DNA of 64,000 bases from Parvularculaceae bacterium. Lineage in GTDB: Bacteria > Pseudomonadota > Alphaproteobacteria > Caulobacterales > Parvularculaceae. The stretch is taken from NCBI GenBank assembly GCA_028280115.1, contig JANQMJ010000018.1, positions 62,001 to 126,000 of the forward strand. Direction: 5' to 3'. The notes beneath the pieces are model-generated. The model ran no database searches and had not been told where the DNA came from. It saw nothing but the letters and a program-made list of their open reading frames with translations. Shown piece after piece: positions 43,722 to 53,880 of the stretch; the first letter of the stretch is position 1, and each line of letters begins with the position of its first letter. The position numbers and the translations under genes are program-made.

Positions 43722-44109
43722 TAAAAAGGCCATCCCGCTGTTTCATCGACAAGGCGTTCGATGCGCGCAACAAGCGCACCGCCGCAAACCCGCCGAGCGC
43801 TGTTACCGCCGCCGACGCCGGCCAGACCGCCCAGCCCAGCGCGAATGTCGCCGCCGTGATGGCGGCCGCGAAGAACATGCACGCCGCCGCAAGCCATGCC
43901 AGGGGCGCCCAGCGCCGGCCCAGCAGCAACGCCGTCAGCGCCGCTGCGAATGCACCAAGTCCCCAGCCGGCGACAAGCAGAACCTGATAGGACGCACCCG
44001 TCGGCCCGGCGCCGTCGGGCAGCGCCGACAGTCCCGCCGCTTCAACGAACTTCGCCGCCGTCAATCCGACGATAACAGCAGCGATCATCGCGATGAGGGA
44101 GCGAAGCAC
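43714..44109 (-). CDS. Small hypothetical membrane protein
   Basis: A 131-residue protein with four predicted helices (about 5-25, 44-62, 65-90, 92-110) and GTG start at 44109 (or ATG 44088). I recognise no motif or family. It lies 12 bp downstream of the glutaryl-CoA dehydrogenase gene on the same strand and overlaps the Nudix gene by 8 bp. It is thus the middle of an apparent three-gene transcript (gcdH, this gene, Nudix). Confidence 0.62.
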   Translation of the reverse strand: MLRSLIAMIAAVIVGLTAAKFVEAAGLSALPDGAGPTGASYQVLLVAGWGLGAFAAALTALLLGRRWAPLAWLAAACMFFAAAITAATFALGWAVWPASAAVTALGGFAAVRLLRASNALSMKQRDGLFND

Positions 44110-44120
44110 GGGCGCTAAGT

Positions 44121-45323
44121 TTATTGAAACGCCTGCAGGCCCGTCATGGCGCGCCCGAGAATAAGGGCGTGCACGTCATGGGTGCCTTCATAGGTGTTGA
44201 CGGTCTCCAGATTCATCACATGGCGCATGACATGATAATCTTCGGAGATGCCGTTGCCGCCGTGAATATCGCGCGCGATGCGGGCGATCTCCAGCGCCTT
44301 GCCGCAATTGTTGCGTTTCATCATGGAAATCGCTTCGGGGATAAACGCGCCCTCATCGAGCAAACGGCCGAGCCGCAGCGCGCCCTGCAGTCCAAGGGCG
44401 ATGTCGGTCTGCATGTCGGCGAGTTTTTTCTGCACGAGTTGCGTGCCCGCAATCGGCTTGCCGAAGACGACGCGGTCCATGGCGTAATCTCGCGCCGCGC
44501 GCCAGCAAAATTCCGCCGCCCCCATGGCGCCCCAGGCGATGCCGTAGCGCGCCTTGTTGAGACAGGAAAACGGCCCCTTAAGGCCTTTGACATTGGGCAG
44601 CAGATTTTCCTCCGGCACGATAGCGTCATCGAGGGCGATCTCGCCGGTGATCGAAGCGCGCAAGGAAAGCTTGCCTTCGATTTTGGGGGTTTCAAAGCCC
44701 TTGGTTCCGCGCTCGACGATGAAGCCGCGAATGTCGCCGTCGAGCTTCGCCCAGACCACGGCGATATCGGCGATGGGCGAATTGGTGATCCACATTTTCG
44801 CGCCGTTGAGCTTATAGCCGCCGGATACCTTTTCCGCCCTGGCGCGCATGGCGCCGGGATCGGAGCCGCCGTCGGTCTCGGTCAGGCCGAAACAGCCGAC
44901 CCATTCGCCACTCGCGAGTTTGGGCAGGTATTTCTTTTTCTGCTCTTCGCTGCCGAACGCTTCGATGGGATACATGACAAGCGAGGACTGAACCGACATG
45001 GCCGAGCGGTAGCCCGAATCAACACTTTCGATTTCACGGGCGATCAGTCCGTAGGCCACATGATTGGCGCCGCCGCCGCCATATTCCTCCGCAACCGTCG
45101 CGCCGAGCAGGCCCTGAGCGCCCATCTCATGGAGGATCTCCCGGTCGAAACGCTCCTCGCGGTTCGCTGCAATGATCCCGGGCATGAGTTTTGAATGCGC
45201 ATAGCCCCGTGCGGCGTCGCGGATCATGCGCTCCTCGTCGGTCAGCTGGGATTCCAGGAGCAGCGGGTCTTGCCAGTCGAACGTTGTCTTGTCGCCGCTG
45301 CGCGCGCCGCCGGCGTCGGCCAT
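44121..45323 (-). CDS. gcdH: Glutaryl-CoA dehydrogenase
   Basis: A 400-residue acyl-CoA dehydrogenase. Identity as glutaryl-CoA dehydrogenase is supported by the block [23 protein letters not shown] with catalytic Glu379, and by Arg near the acyl-binding pocket ([40 protein letters not shown]). FAD-binding motif [17 protein letters not shown] is at about 143-160. It oxidatively decarboxylates glutaryl-CoA to crotonyl-CoA in lysine and tryptophan breakdown. It fits with amaB and a thiolase elsewhere in the window. It heads a likely operon with the small membrane gene and the Nudix gene. Confidence 0.94.
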   Translation of the reverse strand: MADAGGARSGDKTTFDWQDPLLLESQLTDEERMIRDAARGYAHSKLMPGIIAANREERFDREILHEMGAQGLLGATVAEEYGGGGANHVAYGLIAREIESVDSGYRSAMSVQSSLVMYPIEAFGSEEQKKKYLPKLASGEWVGCFGLTETDGGSDPGAMRARAEKVSGGYKLNGAKMWITNSPIADIAVVWAKLDGDIRGFIVERGTKGFETPKIEGKLSLRASITGEIALDDAIVPEENLLPNVKGLKGPFSCLNKARYGIAWGAMGAAEFCWRAARDYAMDRVVFGKPIAGTQLVQKKLADMQTDIALGLQGALRLGRLLDEGAFIPEAISMMKRNNCGKALEIARIARDIHGGNGISEDYHVMRHVMNLETVNTYEGTHDVHALILGRAMTGLQAFQ

Positions 45324-45480
45324 GGTTGTCTCTCCGTGTCGTTCTTTCCCCTGTCTTTAGACCCGCCGGCCCCGCCGGGCAATGCGCCGGCTTCACGCCA
45401 GGGCAGTGCCGGCCGTTGGCCTCCGGCGCCGGCGCATGCCATAGTTCCCCCAGGCAAATCCCGGGGTAATCGAGGCCAGC

Positions 45481-47535
45481 ATGAGAAAAGTCCAATTCGC
45501 CGCCGCGCTCACGCTTGTGGCGGCCGCCGCCTGTTCACAATCGAATGACGCCGCCGACACGGCCGCGGAAGCGACAAAACAGGAATCCTTCGCCGTCATC
45601 ACCGCCGGCGCGCGGATCGGCCATCTCAAAGTCGATACGCAAGGCGATCAGATCACCGTCGATTACGATTTCAAGAATAATGGCCGCGGGCCGACCATCG
45701 CCGAGACCGCGACGTTCGACCAAAGCGGCGCGCCGGTTTCCTGGTCGCTTTCCGGAAGCACAACCTTCGGCAACGAGTTCGAGGAAACCTATGCGCTGAC
45801 GGACGGCATAGCGACCTGGACCGATGCGTCAGGTTCGGGCGAAGCGTCCGTCGACGAGCCCACGCTCTATATCAGCCAGTTCGGCAGCCCCTATGCCGCA
45901 TTCATTTATGCGCGCGCCTTGCTGAACGATCCCGACCGTTCGATGCCCGCCCTGCCCGCAGGAACATTGCGCCTGACCGAAATGGAATCGCTGACCGTCC
46001 AAGGGACCGACGGCGAGGCTTCCGTCACGACCTATGCGCTCACCGGCGCCGATCTTAATCCGGATTATTTCATTCTCGACGATGACGGCGCGTTCTTCGC
46101 CTATATCACGCCCCGGTTCATCACCATTCGCGAAGGCTTCGAGGCCGAGGAAGAGCGCCTACGCAATCTTGCGGCGGACTACGGCGCCAAGCGCTATGAG
46201 GATATCCAGGCCCGCTTCGCCCATGATTACGAAACGCCGGTGCGCATCCGCAATGTGCGCGTCTTCCAGCCGGAAACTCTTAACATGTCCGAACCGGTCT
46301 CCGTCGTGGTTTCCGGGGACAGGATCGCCGCCATCAATCCGCTCGACGTTCCGACCGGCGAGGGCGAAGTCGAGATCGACGGCGCCGGCGGTTCGCTTCT
46401 GCCCGGGCTTTACGACATGCACGCCCATCTCGGCGACAATCAGGCCCTGCTCAACATTCTCGCCGGCGTCACCTCGGTGCGCGACATGGGTAATGAAATC
46501 GACGTGCTCGAACCCCTGCGCGACAGGATCGAAAACGGCGTGATCGCCGGTCCGCGGATTTCCATGAGCGGCTTCATCGAAGGGGTCAGCAAAACCAACT
46601 CCAGCACCGGCGAACTCGCCGCGACCGAAGAAGACGCTGTTAACCTTGTGCGCATGTTCGCCGAACGCGGCGGCTATCACCAGATCAAGGTCTATAGTTC
46701 GATCAAGGGCGCGTGGGTTCCCGCCATGGCCGATCTCGCGCACGAGCTCGGCCTGCGCGTCGCGGGTCACGTCCCGGCATTCTCCTCGCCCGTCGAAATG
46801 ATTGAGGCCGGCTATGACGAACTCACCCATATCAATCAGGTCATGCTCAGCTGGGTGCTGCCGCCCGACGCTGATACGCGCACGATGCTGAGGATCACGG
46901 GCATCCAGCGCTTCGTCGAGATCGATCTTGAAAGCGAAAAGGTCCAGCGCACGATAAACGCCATGGCCGACAACGACGTCGCCCACGAACCGACCATCGT
47001 CATTCACGAATACGCCATGCTCGGGCGCAATGGCGAGACCAACCGCGCCGTTGCGGATTACATCGATCACATGCCGGTCGGCGTCCAGCGCAACGCCAAA
47101 GTCGCGATGCTCAATATCGCCGATCCCGAGGAAGACGCGCGATACCGCGACTCGTTCGATAAAATCATCGAGACGGTCTCGATGATGCGCGAGCGCGGGA
47201 TTTTCCTGGTGCCCGGCACCGATTTCGGCGGCGCGTTCCAGCTTCACCGGGAAGTGGAGTTGTTTCACAAGGCCGGCTTTACCCGCGCCGAAGCTTTACG
47301 GCGCGCCTCCTACGACATGTCGCAGTATCTCGGCCTCGGCGACAGTCGCGGCGCGATCGAGCCCGGCAAGCTGGCGGATTTCTTCCTGGTTCCCGGCGAT
47401 CCGACGCAGGATCTAAAAGCGATCAAGACCGTCGCGCTCGTCTCCCGCGGCGGGACGATCTATTACCCGAGCGAAATCTATCCCGAATTCGGCATCCGTC
47501 CGTTTACGGAGGTTCCGCCGGTGCGCGGGGAATAG
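45481..47535 (+). CDS. Amidohydrolase-family lipoprotein
   Basis: A 684-residue protein with a lipoprotein signal (VAAAAC, Cys18). An N-terminal domain of ~250 residues (about 30-230), rich in beta structure, precedes an amidohydrolase barrel. The barrel has LLPGLYDMHAHLGD (metal-binding HxH at about 313), GVTSVRDMG, the KVYSSIKG Lys region, GHVPAF, and VPGTDFGG near the end. Such secreted imidazolone-like or prolidase-like amidohydrolases are common in Hyphomonadaceae-type genomes with unknown substrate. The N-terminal domain is not one I can name. It lies beyond the divergent gcdH gene and runs into repeat copy 6. Confidence 0.85.
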   Translation: MRKVQFAAALTLVAAAACSQSNDAADTAAEATKQESFAVITAGARIGHLKVDTQGDQITVDYDFKNNGRGPTIAETATFDQSGAPVSWSLSGSTTFGNEFEETYALTDGIATWTDASGSGEASVDEPTLYISQFGSPYAAFIYARALLNDPDRSMPALPAGTLRLTEMESLTVQGTDGEASVTTYALTGADLNPDYFILDDDGAFFAYITPRFITIREGFEAEEERLRNLAADYGAKRYEDIQARFAHDYETPVRIRNVRVFQPETLNMSEPVSVVVSGDRIAAINPLDVPTGEGEVEIDGAGGSLLPGLYDMHAHLGDNQALLNILAGVTSVRDMGNEIDVLEPLRDRIENGVIAGPRISMSGFIEGVSKTNSSTGELAATEEDAVNLVRMFAERGGYHQIKVYSSIKGAWVPAMADLAHELGLRVAGHVPAFSSPVEMIEAGYDELTHINQVMLSWVLPPDADTRTMLRITGIQRFVEIDLESEKVQRTINAMADNDVAHEPTIVIHEYAMLGRNGETNRAVADYIDHMPVGVQRNAKVAMLNIADPEEDARYRDSFDKIIETVSMMRERGIFLVPGTDFGGAFQLHREVELFHKAGFTRAEALRRASYDMSQYLGLGDSRGAIEPGKLADFFLVPGDPTQDLKAIKTVALVSRGGTIYYPSEIYPEFGIRPFTEVPPVRGE

Positions 47536-47559
47536 GGTCTGTTTTGGATTGGACGAATT

Positions 47560-47772
47560 GCATTCCCGCTTTTCCCGGCGTAAGCCGGGACCCAGCAAAT
47601 AAAAAATGACGGGCGAAGCCCGACTTTATTCATAAGACTGGATTCCCGCCTCCGCGGGAAGGCACGGGTCTTTGAGCTTCTTGCCAATCCCGATTCGTCG
47701 CGCTTTGGTTAGAGCCGGTTGCGGATTGTATAATTCGTATCACCCCGCATTACCGCGAAGGCGGGAATCCAG
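47560..47772. repeat. Compound palindromic intergenic repeat, copy 6 (gap 47536-47786)
   Basis: Convergent-gene gap. A perfect TCCCGGC/GCCGGGA stem is at 47573-47590, the hairpin unit at 47596-47645, CGGGTCTTTGAGCT at 47665-47678, and module 47716-47772 is a near copy of 33039-33095. No ORF. Confidence 0.82.
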
Positions 47773-47786
47773 GAATCGCTACAAAT

Positions 47787-48974
47787 CTAAACCAGTTCCA
47801 GCGCCACGCTGGTCGCTTCGCCGCCGCCGATGCAAAGGCTGGCGACGCCTTTCCTGCCGCCGGTCTTTTGCAGCGCGCTGATCAGGGTCACCAGAATGCG
47901 CGCGCCGGACGCGCCGATGGGATGACCCAGCGCAATGGCGCCGCCGTGAATATTGACCTTTTCCACCGGCAGCTTGTGCTCGCGCATGGCCGCCAGGGGC
48001 ACGACGGAAAACGCCTCGTTGATCTCATAAAGATCGACGTCGTCAGCGGACCAGCCGGCCTTTTCCAGCACCGTGCGGATGGAATCGACCGGCGCGGTGG
48101 TGAACCATTCCGGCGCCTGGCTATGGGTTGAATGGGCGAGAATGCGCGCCACCGGCTTGGCGCCTTTCGCCGCCGCCACAGACTCGCGCATGATGACCAG
48201 CGCCGCCGCACCGTCGGAAATCGCCGAGGCGTTGCCGGCGGTCACCGTGCCGTCCTTTTCGAAGGCGGCCCTGAGCGTGGGGATTTTTGCCGCATCGACG
48301 AGGCCGGGCTTTTCATCGTCCTCGACCGTCACGCTGCCCTTTCGGGTTTTGACTTCGACAGGAACGATTTCCGCCTTGAACGAGCCCTCCTTGATGGCGG
48401 TCTGGGCGCGGGTTACCGAGCGCATGGAGAACTCGTCCTGCTCCTCGCGGGAGAACTGCCATTCCCGGGCGCATTTTTCCGCAAACACGCCCATGGCGCG
48501 GCCCGGCTCATAGGCGTCTTCCAGCCCGTCCATGGCCATGTGATCGATCACCTTGCCGTGGCCGTATTTAATGCCGGTCCGGCCCGCCGGCAGGAGATGG
48601 GGCGCATTGGTCATCGACTCCATGCCGCCGGCGATGACGATGTCCGACGAACCGGCGAGAATGGCGTCATAGCCCTGCATCACCGCCTTCATGCCCGAGC
48701 CGCACATCTTGTTGATGGTGGTGCAGCCCGCCGCCTGCGGAATGCCCGCGCCGAGCGAAGCCTGTCGCGCCGGCGCCTGGCCGAGACCGGCCGGCAGACA
48801 GCAGCCCATGATCACTTCATCCACATCGTCCTTGGCGACCCCGCCGCGTTCGAGCGCGGCTTCGATGGCGCGGGTGCCGAGCGCCGGCGTCGGCGTACCG
48901 GTAAAGGCGCCGAGGAAATTGCCGATTGGCGTTCGCGCCATGCCGGCGATGACGATAGGATCTTTGTCAGTCAT
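47787..48974 (-). CDS. Acetyl-CoA acetyltransferase (thiolase)
   Basis: A 395-residue thiolase. Catalytic Cys91 is in NKMCGSGMKAV, His351 in GHPIGASG and Cys381 in SLCIGGGEAT. Start and length match biosynthetic/degradative acetoacetyl-CoA thiolases (AtoB/PhaA). It may serve lysine (via crotonyl-CoA and acetoacetyl-CoA), branched-chain or PHB metabolism. No PHB genes are nearby. It lies 70 bp downstream of the leucine dehydrogenase gene on the same strand, which points to amino-acid catabolism. Confidence 0.93.
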   Translation of the reverse strand: MTDKDPIVIAGMARTPIGNFLGAFTGTPTPALGTRAIEAALERGGVAKDDVDEVIMGCCLPAGLGQAPARQASLGAGIPQAAGCTTINKMCGSGMKAVMQGYDAILAGSSDIVIAGGMESMTNAPHLLPAGRTGIKYGHGKVIDHMAMDGLEDAYEPGRAMGVFAEKCAREWQFSREEQDEFSMRSVTRAQTAIKEGSFKAEIVPVEVKTRKGSVTVEDDEKPGLVDAAKIPTLRAAFEKDGTVTAGNASAISDGAAALVIMRESVAAAKGAKPVARILAHSTHSQAPEWFTTAPVDSIRTVLEKAGWSADDVDLYEINEAFSVVPLAAMREHKLPVEKVNIHGGAIALGHPIGASGARILVTLISALQKTGGRKGVASLCIGGGEATSVALELV

Positions 48975-49044
48975 GGGTTTCTCCTATGAATTCAAAGCGT
49001 TCTTAAAAAAACCGCTATTTGGCCGGGCCCTTCGCGAAACGTGC

Positions 49045-50094
49045 TCACGCCGCCTTTCTGCCTTTGGCGATCACTTCCTGCGCCATCAGGTCTGCAATCG
49101 CGCCGGTCGGGCGGTCGGCCTCGGCGCCGCGCTCGAAAATTTCCGTCAGGCGCGCGCCGATCTGATCGATGCGCGCCGATAATTCTTCTTTGGACCATTG
49201 CCCGATGATTTCAAGCCCGATGCTGATCACGCCCGCCGCGTTGATCACATAATCGGGCGCGTAAAGCACGCCGCGCGCATGGAGCGCCGCATCCATGTCC
49301 GGCGTCGCCAACTGGTTATTGGCGGCGCCGGCGACGATTTTCGCTTTCAGGCGATCGACGGTTTGGGCGTTGATAGAGCCGTCCAGCGCGCATGGCGAGA
49401 ATATGTCCACATCGGCGGCCACGGCGTCTTCCGGGGCGACGATCGCCGCACCGAACCGCTCCCGGGCCTCGGCGGTTGCCGCTTCATTGACATCCGCGAC
49501 AATGAGTTCGCCGCCCTGTTCATGGATCAGACGGGCGAGTTCCATGCCCACGGCGCCGACGCCGAGAATGGCCGTGCGCGCGCCTTGAAGGTTCTCCGCG
49601 CCGAACTTGAACCGCGCGGCCGCCTGAATGCCGCGCCACACGCCGTAGGCGGTGAAGGGCGACGGATTGCCGCCGACGCCTTTACTTTCCATGCCGGCGG
49701 CGTAAGTCGTCGCCGAGCGAATGATCGCCATGTCGTCTTCGGTGACGCCGGAATCCTCGGCCGTGTAGTAAAGCCCGTTCAAACTGTCGACGGCGCGGCC
49801 GAAAGCGCGCAGAAGTTCCGGCGTCTTGTCCTTCGCCGGATCGGCGAACACCACCGCCTTGCCGCCGCCGAAGGGAATGCCCCCCAGCGCATTCTTGTAG
49901 GTCATGCCCCGGGACAATCGTTTAACGTCTTCAAGTCCCGCTTCGAAATTCGGATAGGGAAAAATGCGGCAACCGCCGCAGCCCGGCCCCAGCGTGGCGT
50001 CATGAACGGCGATGATGGCGCTGAGGCCTGCGGCGTCATCGGTGAAATGAACAACCTTCCGCCAGCCTTCGACCGGCAGTTCGCGGCTTTGCAT
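49045..50094 (-). CDS. ldh: Leucine (branched-chain amino acid) dehydrogenase
   Basis: A 349-residue Glu/Leu/Phe/Val dehydrogenase. Catalytic lysines are Lys67 in MTYKNAL and Lys79 in GIPFGGGKA. The Rossmann motif is GVGAVG at about 187-192. Size and GGGKAV context place it with leucine/valine dehydrogenases, not glutamate dehydrogenase. NAD-dependent oxidative deamination of leucine, valine and isoleucine would be its role. It is divergent from an Lrp gene, whose product probably controls it, and precedes a thiolase gene on the same strand. Confidence 0.93.
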   Translation of the reverse strand: MQSRELPVEGWRKVVHFTDDAAGLSAIIAVHDATLGPGCGGCRIFPYPNFEAGLEDVKRLSRGMTYKNALGGIPFGGGKAVVFADPAKDKTPELLRAFGRAVDSLNGLYYTAEDSGVTEDDMAIIRSATTYAAGMESKGVGGNPSPFTAYGVWRGIQAAARFKFGAENLQGARTAILGVGAVGMELARLIHEQGGELIVADVNEAATAEARERFGAAIVAPEDAVAADVDIFSPCALDGSINAQTVDRLKAKIVAGAANNQLATPDMDAALHARGVLYAPDYVINAAGVISIGLEIIGQWSKEELSARIDQIGARLTEIFERGAEADRPTGAIADLMAQEVIAKGRKAA

Positions 50095-50220
50095 GAAACG
50101 TTTCCTCCCTGGGGAATTCTGCGCTGCGACAGACCGTCATGGGCGGGCGCCGCTTGGGCGGGGTTATATCCGAGGCCTGTGAGCGCTTCCTTCCAAATAG
50201 GGCGTTAGAGCGCTTGACGG

Positions 50221-50237
50221 TTAGCAGATAATGCTAA
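50221..50237. promoter_or_regulatory. Palindromic operator candidate between ldh and the Lrp gene
   Basis: TTAGCA-GATAA-TGCTAA, a perfect 6-bp-arm inverted repeat (50221-50226 and 50232-50237), 30 bp upstream of the Lrp ATG. A TTGACG at 50214-50219 next to it can act as -35, with TAAATA at 50235-50240 (spacer 15) as a suboptimal -10. Likely an Lrp autoregulation/ldh control site. Confidence 0.65.
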
Positions 50238-50266
50238 ATAGATAATACATAATAGGGAAGACTCTC

Positions 50267-50746
50267 ATGAAGCTCGATCATATTGACCACAAGATCCTGC
50301 GACATCTACAGGAAAATGCGCGCATCACGAATGCAGAGCTCGCCGAGCGGGTCGGGCTTTCGCCGACGCCGTGCCTGCGCCGCCTGCGCAAGCTTGAAGC
50401 CGACGGGATCATCAAAGGTTACCATACGGAGGTTAACCGCGAAGCCCTGGGCGTCAACGTCACGGTCATCATCCTGGTCAAGCTCGAACGCGAAGACGAC
50501 AAGACATTGCGTGAATTCGAAGCGGCTATCAGGCAGCGCCCGGAAGTGATGGAGTGTTATCTCGTCACCGGCAAGTTCGACTATTTTATACGCGTGCTGG
50601 TGCCGTCGCTGGCGGCGTATGAAACGTTTCTTTCCGAAACCATTCTGCGCATGCCCAATATCGCAACGGTTGAATCGAGTTTCACCCTGCGCGAAGTCGA
50701 GCGCAAGGTCGTCATGCCCCTGCCCGAGCCGCCGCGGCGGTCATAA
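50267..50746 (+). CDS. Lrp/AsnC-family transcriptional regulator
   Basis: A 159-residue Lrp-type regulator. Residues 3-60 form the winged HTH (MKLDHIDHKILRHLQENARITNAELAERVGLSPTPCLRRLRKLEADGIIKGY). The C-terminal RAM domain includes EVMECYLVTGKFDYFIRV. It is divergent from the leucine dehydrogenase gene, the classic arrangement for an Lrp relative that senses a branched-chain or other amino acid and regulates its neighbour (as BkdR does). The SD AGGGAAG lies 7 bases upstream of ATG 50267. A TTAGCA/TGCTAA palindrome in the shared upstream region fits its operator. Confidence 0.94.
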   Translation: MKLDHIDHKILRHLQENARITNAELAERVGLSPTPCLRRLRKLEADGIIKGYHTEVNREALGVNVTVIILVKLEREDDKTLREFEAAIRQRPEVMECYLVTGKFDYFIRVLVPSLAAYETFLSETILRMPNIATVESSFTLREVERKVVMPLPEPPRRS

Positions 50747-50768
50747 AACATCTGCTGATTAAGCGTCT

Positions 50769-52601
50769 TCAAGCCGCGGAAATTGCATCGCGCGCCTGTT
50801 CTTCTTCCGCCAAGACGCGGCCAATCTCTCCAAAAAGATGGGCCGGATTGACGGGCTTCGTCACATAGCCGTCGAAACCGGCGGCTAAATATTCTTCAAC
50901 TTGCTGGCGCATGGCGTGCGCGGATACGGCGATGATCGGAATGCGCCGGCCGTCGCCTTTTTCCCGTTCAAGGAAACGGATTTGCCGCATGGCCTCGACG
51001 CCGTCCATCACCGGCATCGATATATCCATCAGGATGATATCGAACTCTTTGTTCTTGAACGCGTCGACGGTTTTCAATCCGTCGGATGCGAATTCGACGA
51101 TATGATCCCATTGCGACAAAAACGTCTTGAGCACCTTCTGATTGACGTCGTTGTCCTCCGCGGCGAGGACGCGCAAGCCGCGCCGCCGATCGTCGCAGAA
51201 TACAGCGTCGGACTGGCGCGCGGCGGTTTCCTCCGCCGTCGCAACCCGCAGCGGCAGCCGAATCGTGAACAGCGCGCCTTCCCCGGGACGCGATGTGACC
51301 GCCACGCTTCCGCCCATGGCTTCGACCAGGGTCTTGACGATCGAAAGGCCAAGACCGGTGCCGCCATATTTTCGGGTCGTCGTCACATCGGCCTGGGCGA
51401 AGGGTTCGAATATTTGCGCCGTCTTGGCTTCAGTCACGCCGATCCCCGTATCGGCGACTTCTATCGTCACCAGATCGTCTGACGCTCCCTGAGGCGGCGC
51501 GACAATGCGAACCGTCACCGCGCCTTTATCGGTGAACTTGATCGCATTGGAGACGAGATTGTGCAGCACCTGGACGATGCGGTGCGCATCACCCATGCGC
51601 GGCGCGTCGCAATCGCCTTCGCAGGTCATGTGAAAGGTCAGCAATTTTTGTTCAGCGCGGAAATTGTGGAGATTTTTCACCCGCACCGCGATCTCGGTCA
51701 GCCGGAACGGAACCGATTCGAATTCGATGCGGTTGGCTTCGATCTTGGAGAAATCCAGAACGTCATTGAGCACCGTCGTCAGCGCGTCGCCGCATTCGCG
51801 GATGATGGCAAGCTGATCGCGTTGCTCCCTGGTCAAGCCGCTGCGCTCGAGCGCCGCGGCCATGCCGAGAATGCCGTTCATGGGCGTGCGGATTTCATGG
51901 CTGATATTGGCGAGAAAAGCGGACTTGGCCTGATTGGCCTGTTCCGCCGCCGCCTGGCGTTCCAGCGCGGCTTCGCGCGCGGCGCGCATCGCCCTGCTGG
52001 TCGCCTGATACTCGCGAAAGGCGACCGCAAGATGGCCCAGATAGGCCAGGCAAGCCAATAAAATCAGCGCCGCGCCGGTGCGGCCGGGCGAGCCCCCGGC
52101 GATCAACGCATAAAGCGGCAAGCCAAGAAGATAGAGCGAATGCGGAATAACGGCGGCGAGGAACGTCCGCCGTTCATGATGCATGTGCATGGTTACGTGC
52201 AGCAACGCGCCGCACAGCCACAACATGGCGAAGATCTGGCCCGGCGCGCCCCACTTCCACCACATAATAAAGGGAAAGGCCGAATAAATCGCCGTGGCCT
52301 GCGCCGACGCAGCGCAAAGCGCGATCCATTCCCGCGGCGACGGCGGTTGGCGCCGGTTCGGATCGCGAAACGGCCGCCAAGCGATCGTGTCGATCACCTG
52401 ACTGATACAAACGGCGACAAACCAGAAGCCGGCGACGACCACATCGCTTGCAACCCAAAGCAAAAAGGCGCCGGCGGTCGCAATGACATATCGCGTGAAC
52501 AGTTGATGATGGCGGGTTTGCGCGGTCGCAATCAGCGCGGAAACGACGGAGGCGGGCGCGCCATCGTGCGCCGGTTCGTCTTCCCGCAAAGCTTTACCCA
52601 T
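50769..52601 (-). CDS. Hybrid sensor histidine kinase with C-terminal receiver domain
   Basis: A 610-residue membrane hybrid kinase. About five to six N-terminal helices (~40-195) form a 7TM-like sensor region without a recognised ligand domain. A DHp with His235 in [11 protein letters not shown] follows. The ATP-binding domain has DTGIG (~384-388) and GGTGLGLS (~413-420), and the receiver domain's phosphoacceptor is Asp526 in ILMDISMP. No Hpt domain is attached, so it needs an external Hpt. I prefer ATG 52601 because GGAG sits 6 bases upstream; the frame opens at 52613. It is convergent with the Lrp gene, 22 bp away. The signal sensed is unknown. Confidence 0.92.
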   Translation of the reverse strand: MGKALREDEPAHDGAPASVVSALIATAQTRHHQLFTRYVIATAGAFLLWVASDVVVAGFWFVAVCISQVIDTIAWRPFRDPNRRQPPSPREWIALCAASAQATAIYSAFPFIMWWKWGAPGQIFAMLWLCGALLHVTMHMHHERRTFLAAVIPHSLYLLGLPLYALIAGGSPGRTGAALILLACLAYLGHLAVAFREYQATSRAMRAAREAALERQAAAEQANQAKSAFLANISHEIRTPMNGILGMAAALERSGLTREQRDQLAIIRECGDALTTVLNDVLDFSKIEANRIEFESVPFRLTEIAVRVKNLHNFRAEQKLLTFHMTCEGDCDAPRMGDAHRIVQVLHNLVSNAIKFTDKGAVTVRIVAPPQGASDDLVTIEVADTGIGVTEAKTAQIFEPFAQADVTTTRKYGGTGLGLSIVKTLVEAMGGSVAVTSRPGEGALFTIRLPLRVATAEETAARQSDAVFCDDRRRGLRVLAAEDNDVNQKVLKTFLSQWDHIVEFASDGLKTVDAFKNKEFDIILMDISMPVMDGVEAMRQIRFLEREKGDGRRIPIIAVSAHAMRQQVEEYLAAGFDGYVTKPVNPAHLFGEIGRVLAEEEQARDAISAA

Positions 52602-52808
52602 GCCGCACTCCATCCCTTGGAGCGCAGGAAAATAATGATCAATTGTTAAGCTGCGCCTACTGGCGAAAATAATCCTGTGTCAAAACGAAACGAGCGGCAA
52701 TAATAAAACCGCCTATTATTGAAGAACCGCGCTTTTCATTGATCCGATCCGGGATCGCGGCGCTGGGTTAGGTCTTGAAAGCGCCTTGGGGCGCCTTAAA
52801 ACAGGCTT

Positions 52809-53747
52809 ATGAAATCAACCCCCGCTTCCGGCCGCGCCGTTCCCCGTTTCGCCGGGATCAAAACATTCTTTCGCTTGCCGACCATGGCCGCCGACGGCGA
52901 CTGGGAGGTCGGCCTGTTCGGCGTTCCCTATGACGGCGCGGTGAGCTATCGGCCCGGCGCGCGCTTTGCGCCGACGCAGATTCGCGAGGCGTCGTCATTA
53001 GGGCGCGGCTTCAGTCCCGAACGGGCGCAATCCTGGATCGAACGCATCGCCGTCGCCGATCTCGGGGACTGTTCGATCAACCCCATGAGCCAGGAGCTGA
53101 CCTACGCCGCCATCGAAAAGTTTTGGGACGAGATTTACGGGCGCAAGCGCCGCGGCCTTGCCGTCGGGGGCGATCATTCAACCACCCTGGCGAGCCTGCG
53201 CGCGGCGCGCAAGGCGGCGGGCGAGCCCATCGGGCTGGTTCATTTCGACGCCCATCTCGACACCTATCCCGCCGCCTGGGGCGCGGAACATCATCACGGC
53301 GCGTTCTTGCGTCACGCCCTGGAAGAAGAACTCATCGACCCCGCCTCGACGGTTCAGTTCGGCATTCGCGGCCCCCTCGCCGGCGCCGACGACATGGATG
53401 TGGTAAAAAAATTCGGCGTACAGACGACCACCGTCGACGATGTGCGCGACAGAACGCTCGACAAGTTCGCCGCCGGCGTTCGGCTCGATAAAGAACTGCC
53501 CCATTATATTTCCTTCGACATCGACTGTCTCGATCCCGCCTATGCGCCGGGCACCGGCACGCCCGTACCGGGGGGGCTGTCGACCTATGAAGCGATGCGC
53601 ATCCTGCGCGCGGTCGACATTCCCAATCTCATGGGCGCGGACATCGTCGAAGTCTCCCCGCCCTACGATCATGCGGACATCACCGCGCTCGCGGCCGTTT
53701 CGATCATCAACGAAATGCTGCACATTTTCGCCGCGCAGGCGGGCTAG
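52809..53747 (+). CDS. speB: Agmatinase/guanidinobutyrase-like ureohydrolase (SpeB family)
   Basis: A 312-residue ureohydrolase. The dinuclear Mn ligands are all present: His123 (GGDHS), Asp147, His149 and Asp151 (HFDAHLDTY), and Asp237 and Asp239 (SFDIDCLDP). Substrate loops (HHHGAFLRHALEE; ATP-less) follow agmatinase/guanidinobutyrase rather than arginase. It hydrolyses agmatine or another guanidino compound to release urea. Located next to astD-astA-M20 genes, it fits an arginine/agmatine utilisation neighbourhood. SpeB, GbuA and arginase cannot be told apart securely from motifs. Confidence 0.87.
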   Translation: MKSTPASGRAVPRFAGIKTFFRLPTMAADGDWEVGLFGVPYDGAVSYRPGARFAPTQIREASSLGRGFSPERAQSWIERIAVADLGDCSINPMSQELTYAAIEKFWDEIYGRKRRGLAVGGDHSTTLASLRAARKAAGEPIGLVHFDAHLDTYPAAWGAEHHHGAFLRHALEEELIDPASTVQFGIRGPLAGADDMDVVKKFGVQTTTVDDVRDRTLDKFAAGVRLDKELPHYISFDIDCLDPAYAPGTGTPVPGGLSTYEAMRILRAVDIPNLMGADIVEVSPPYDHADITALAAVSIINEMLHIFAAQAG

Positions 53748-53813
53748 ACCATCGAAAAGTCCGCATTCGGCCCTTTGCGGTCTGTCAGGCTTCGTAAAAA
53801 CCGAGTATTACCT

Positions 53814-53830
53814 GTCGCGGAGGCCGCGAC
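53814..53830. repeat. 7-bp perfect hairpin downstream of speB
   Basis: GTCGCGG-AGG-CCGCGAC (53814-53820 and 53824-53830), in the 133-bp gap between speB and the small GTG-start gene. No T run follows, so it is not a standard terminator. The surrounding sequence (TCCGCATTCGGCCC-like, around 53759) resembles short repeats flanking cassette-like genes. Confidence 0.55.
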
Positions 53831-53857
53831 AAATGGGCGGCAAGCGACTAGAACAGC

Positions 53858-53875
53858 CTCCAGTTTAGTCTGGAG
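53858..53875 (+). promoter_or_regulatory. Hairpin that encloses the Shine-Dalgarno of the gene at 53881
   Basis: CTCCAG-TTTAGT-CTGGAG (53858-53863 and 53870-53875). The right arm contains GGAG (53872-53875), which is the ribosome binding site, 5 bases before GTG 53881. Forming the stem would sequester it. This could be a small translational switch such as a thermometer, or coincidence. Confidence 0.5.
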
Positions 53876-53880
53876 ACAAC

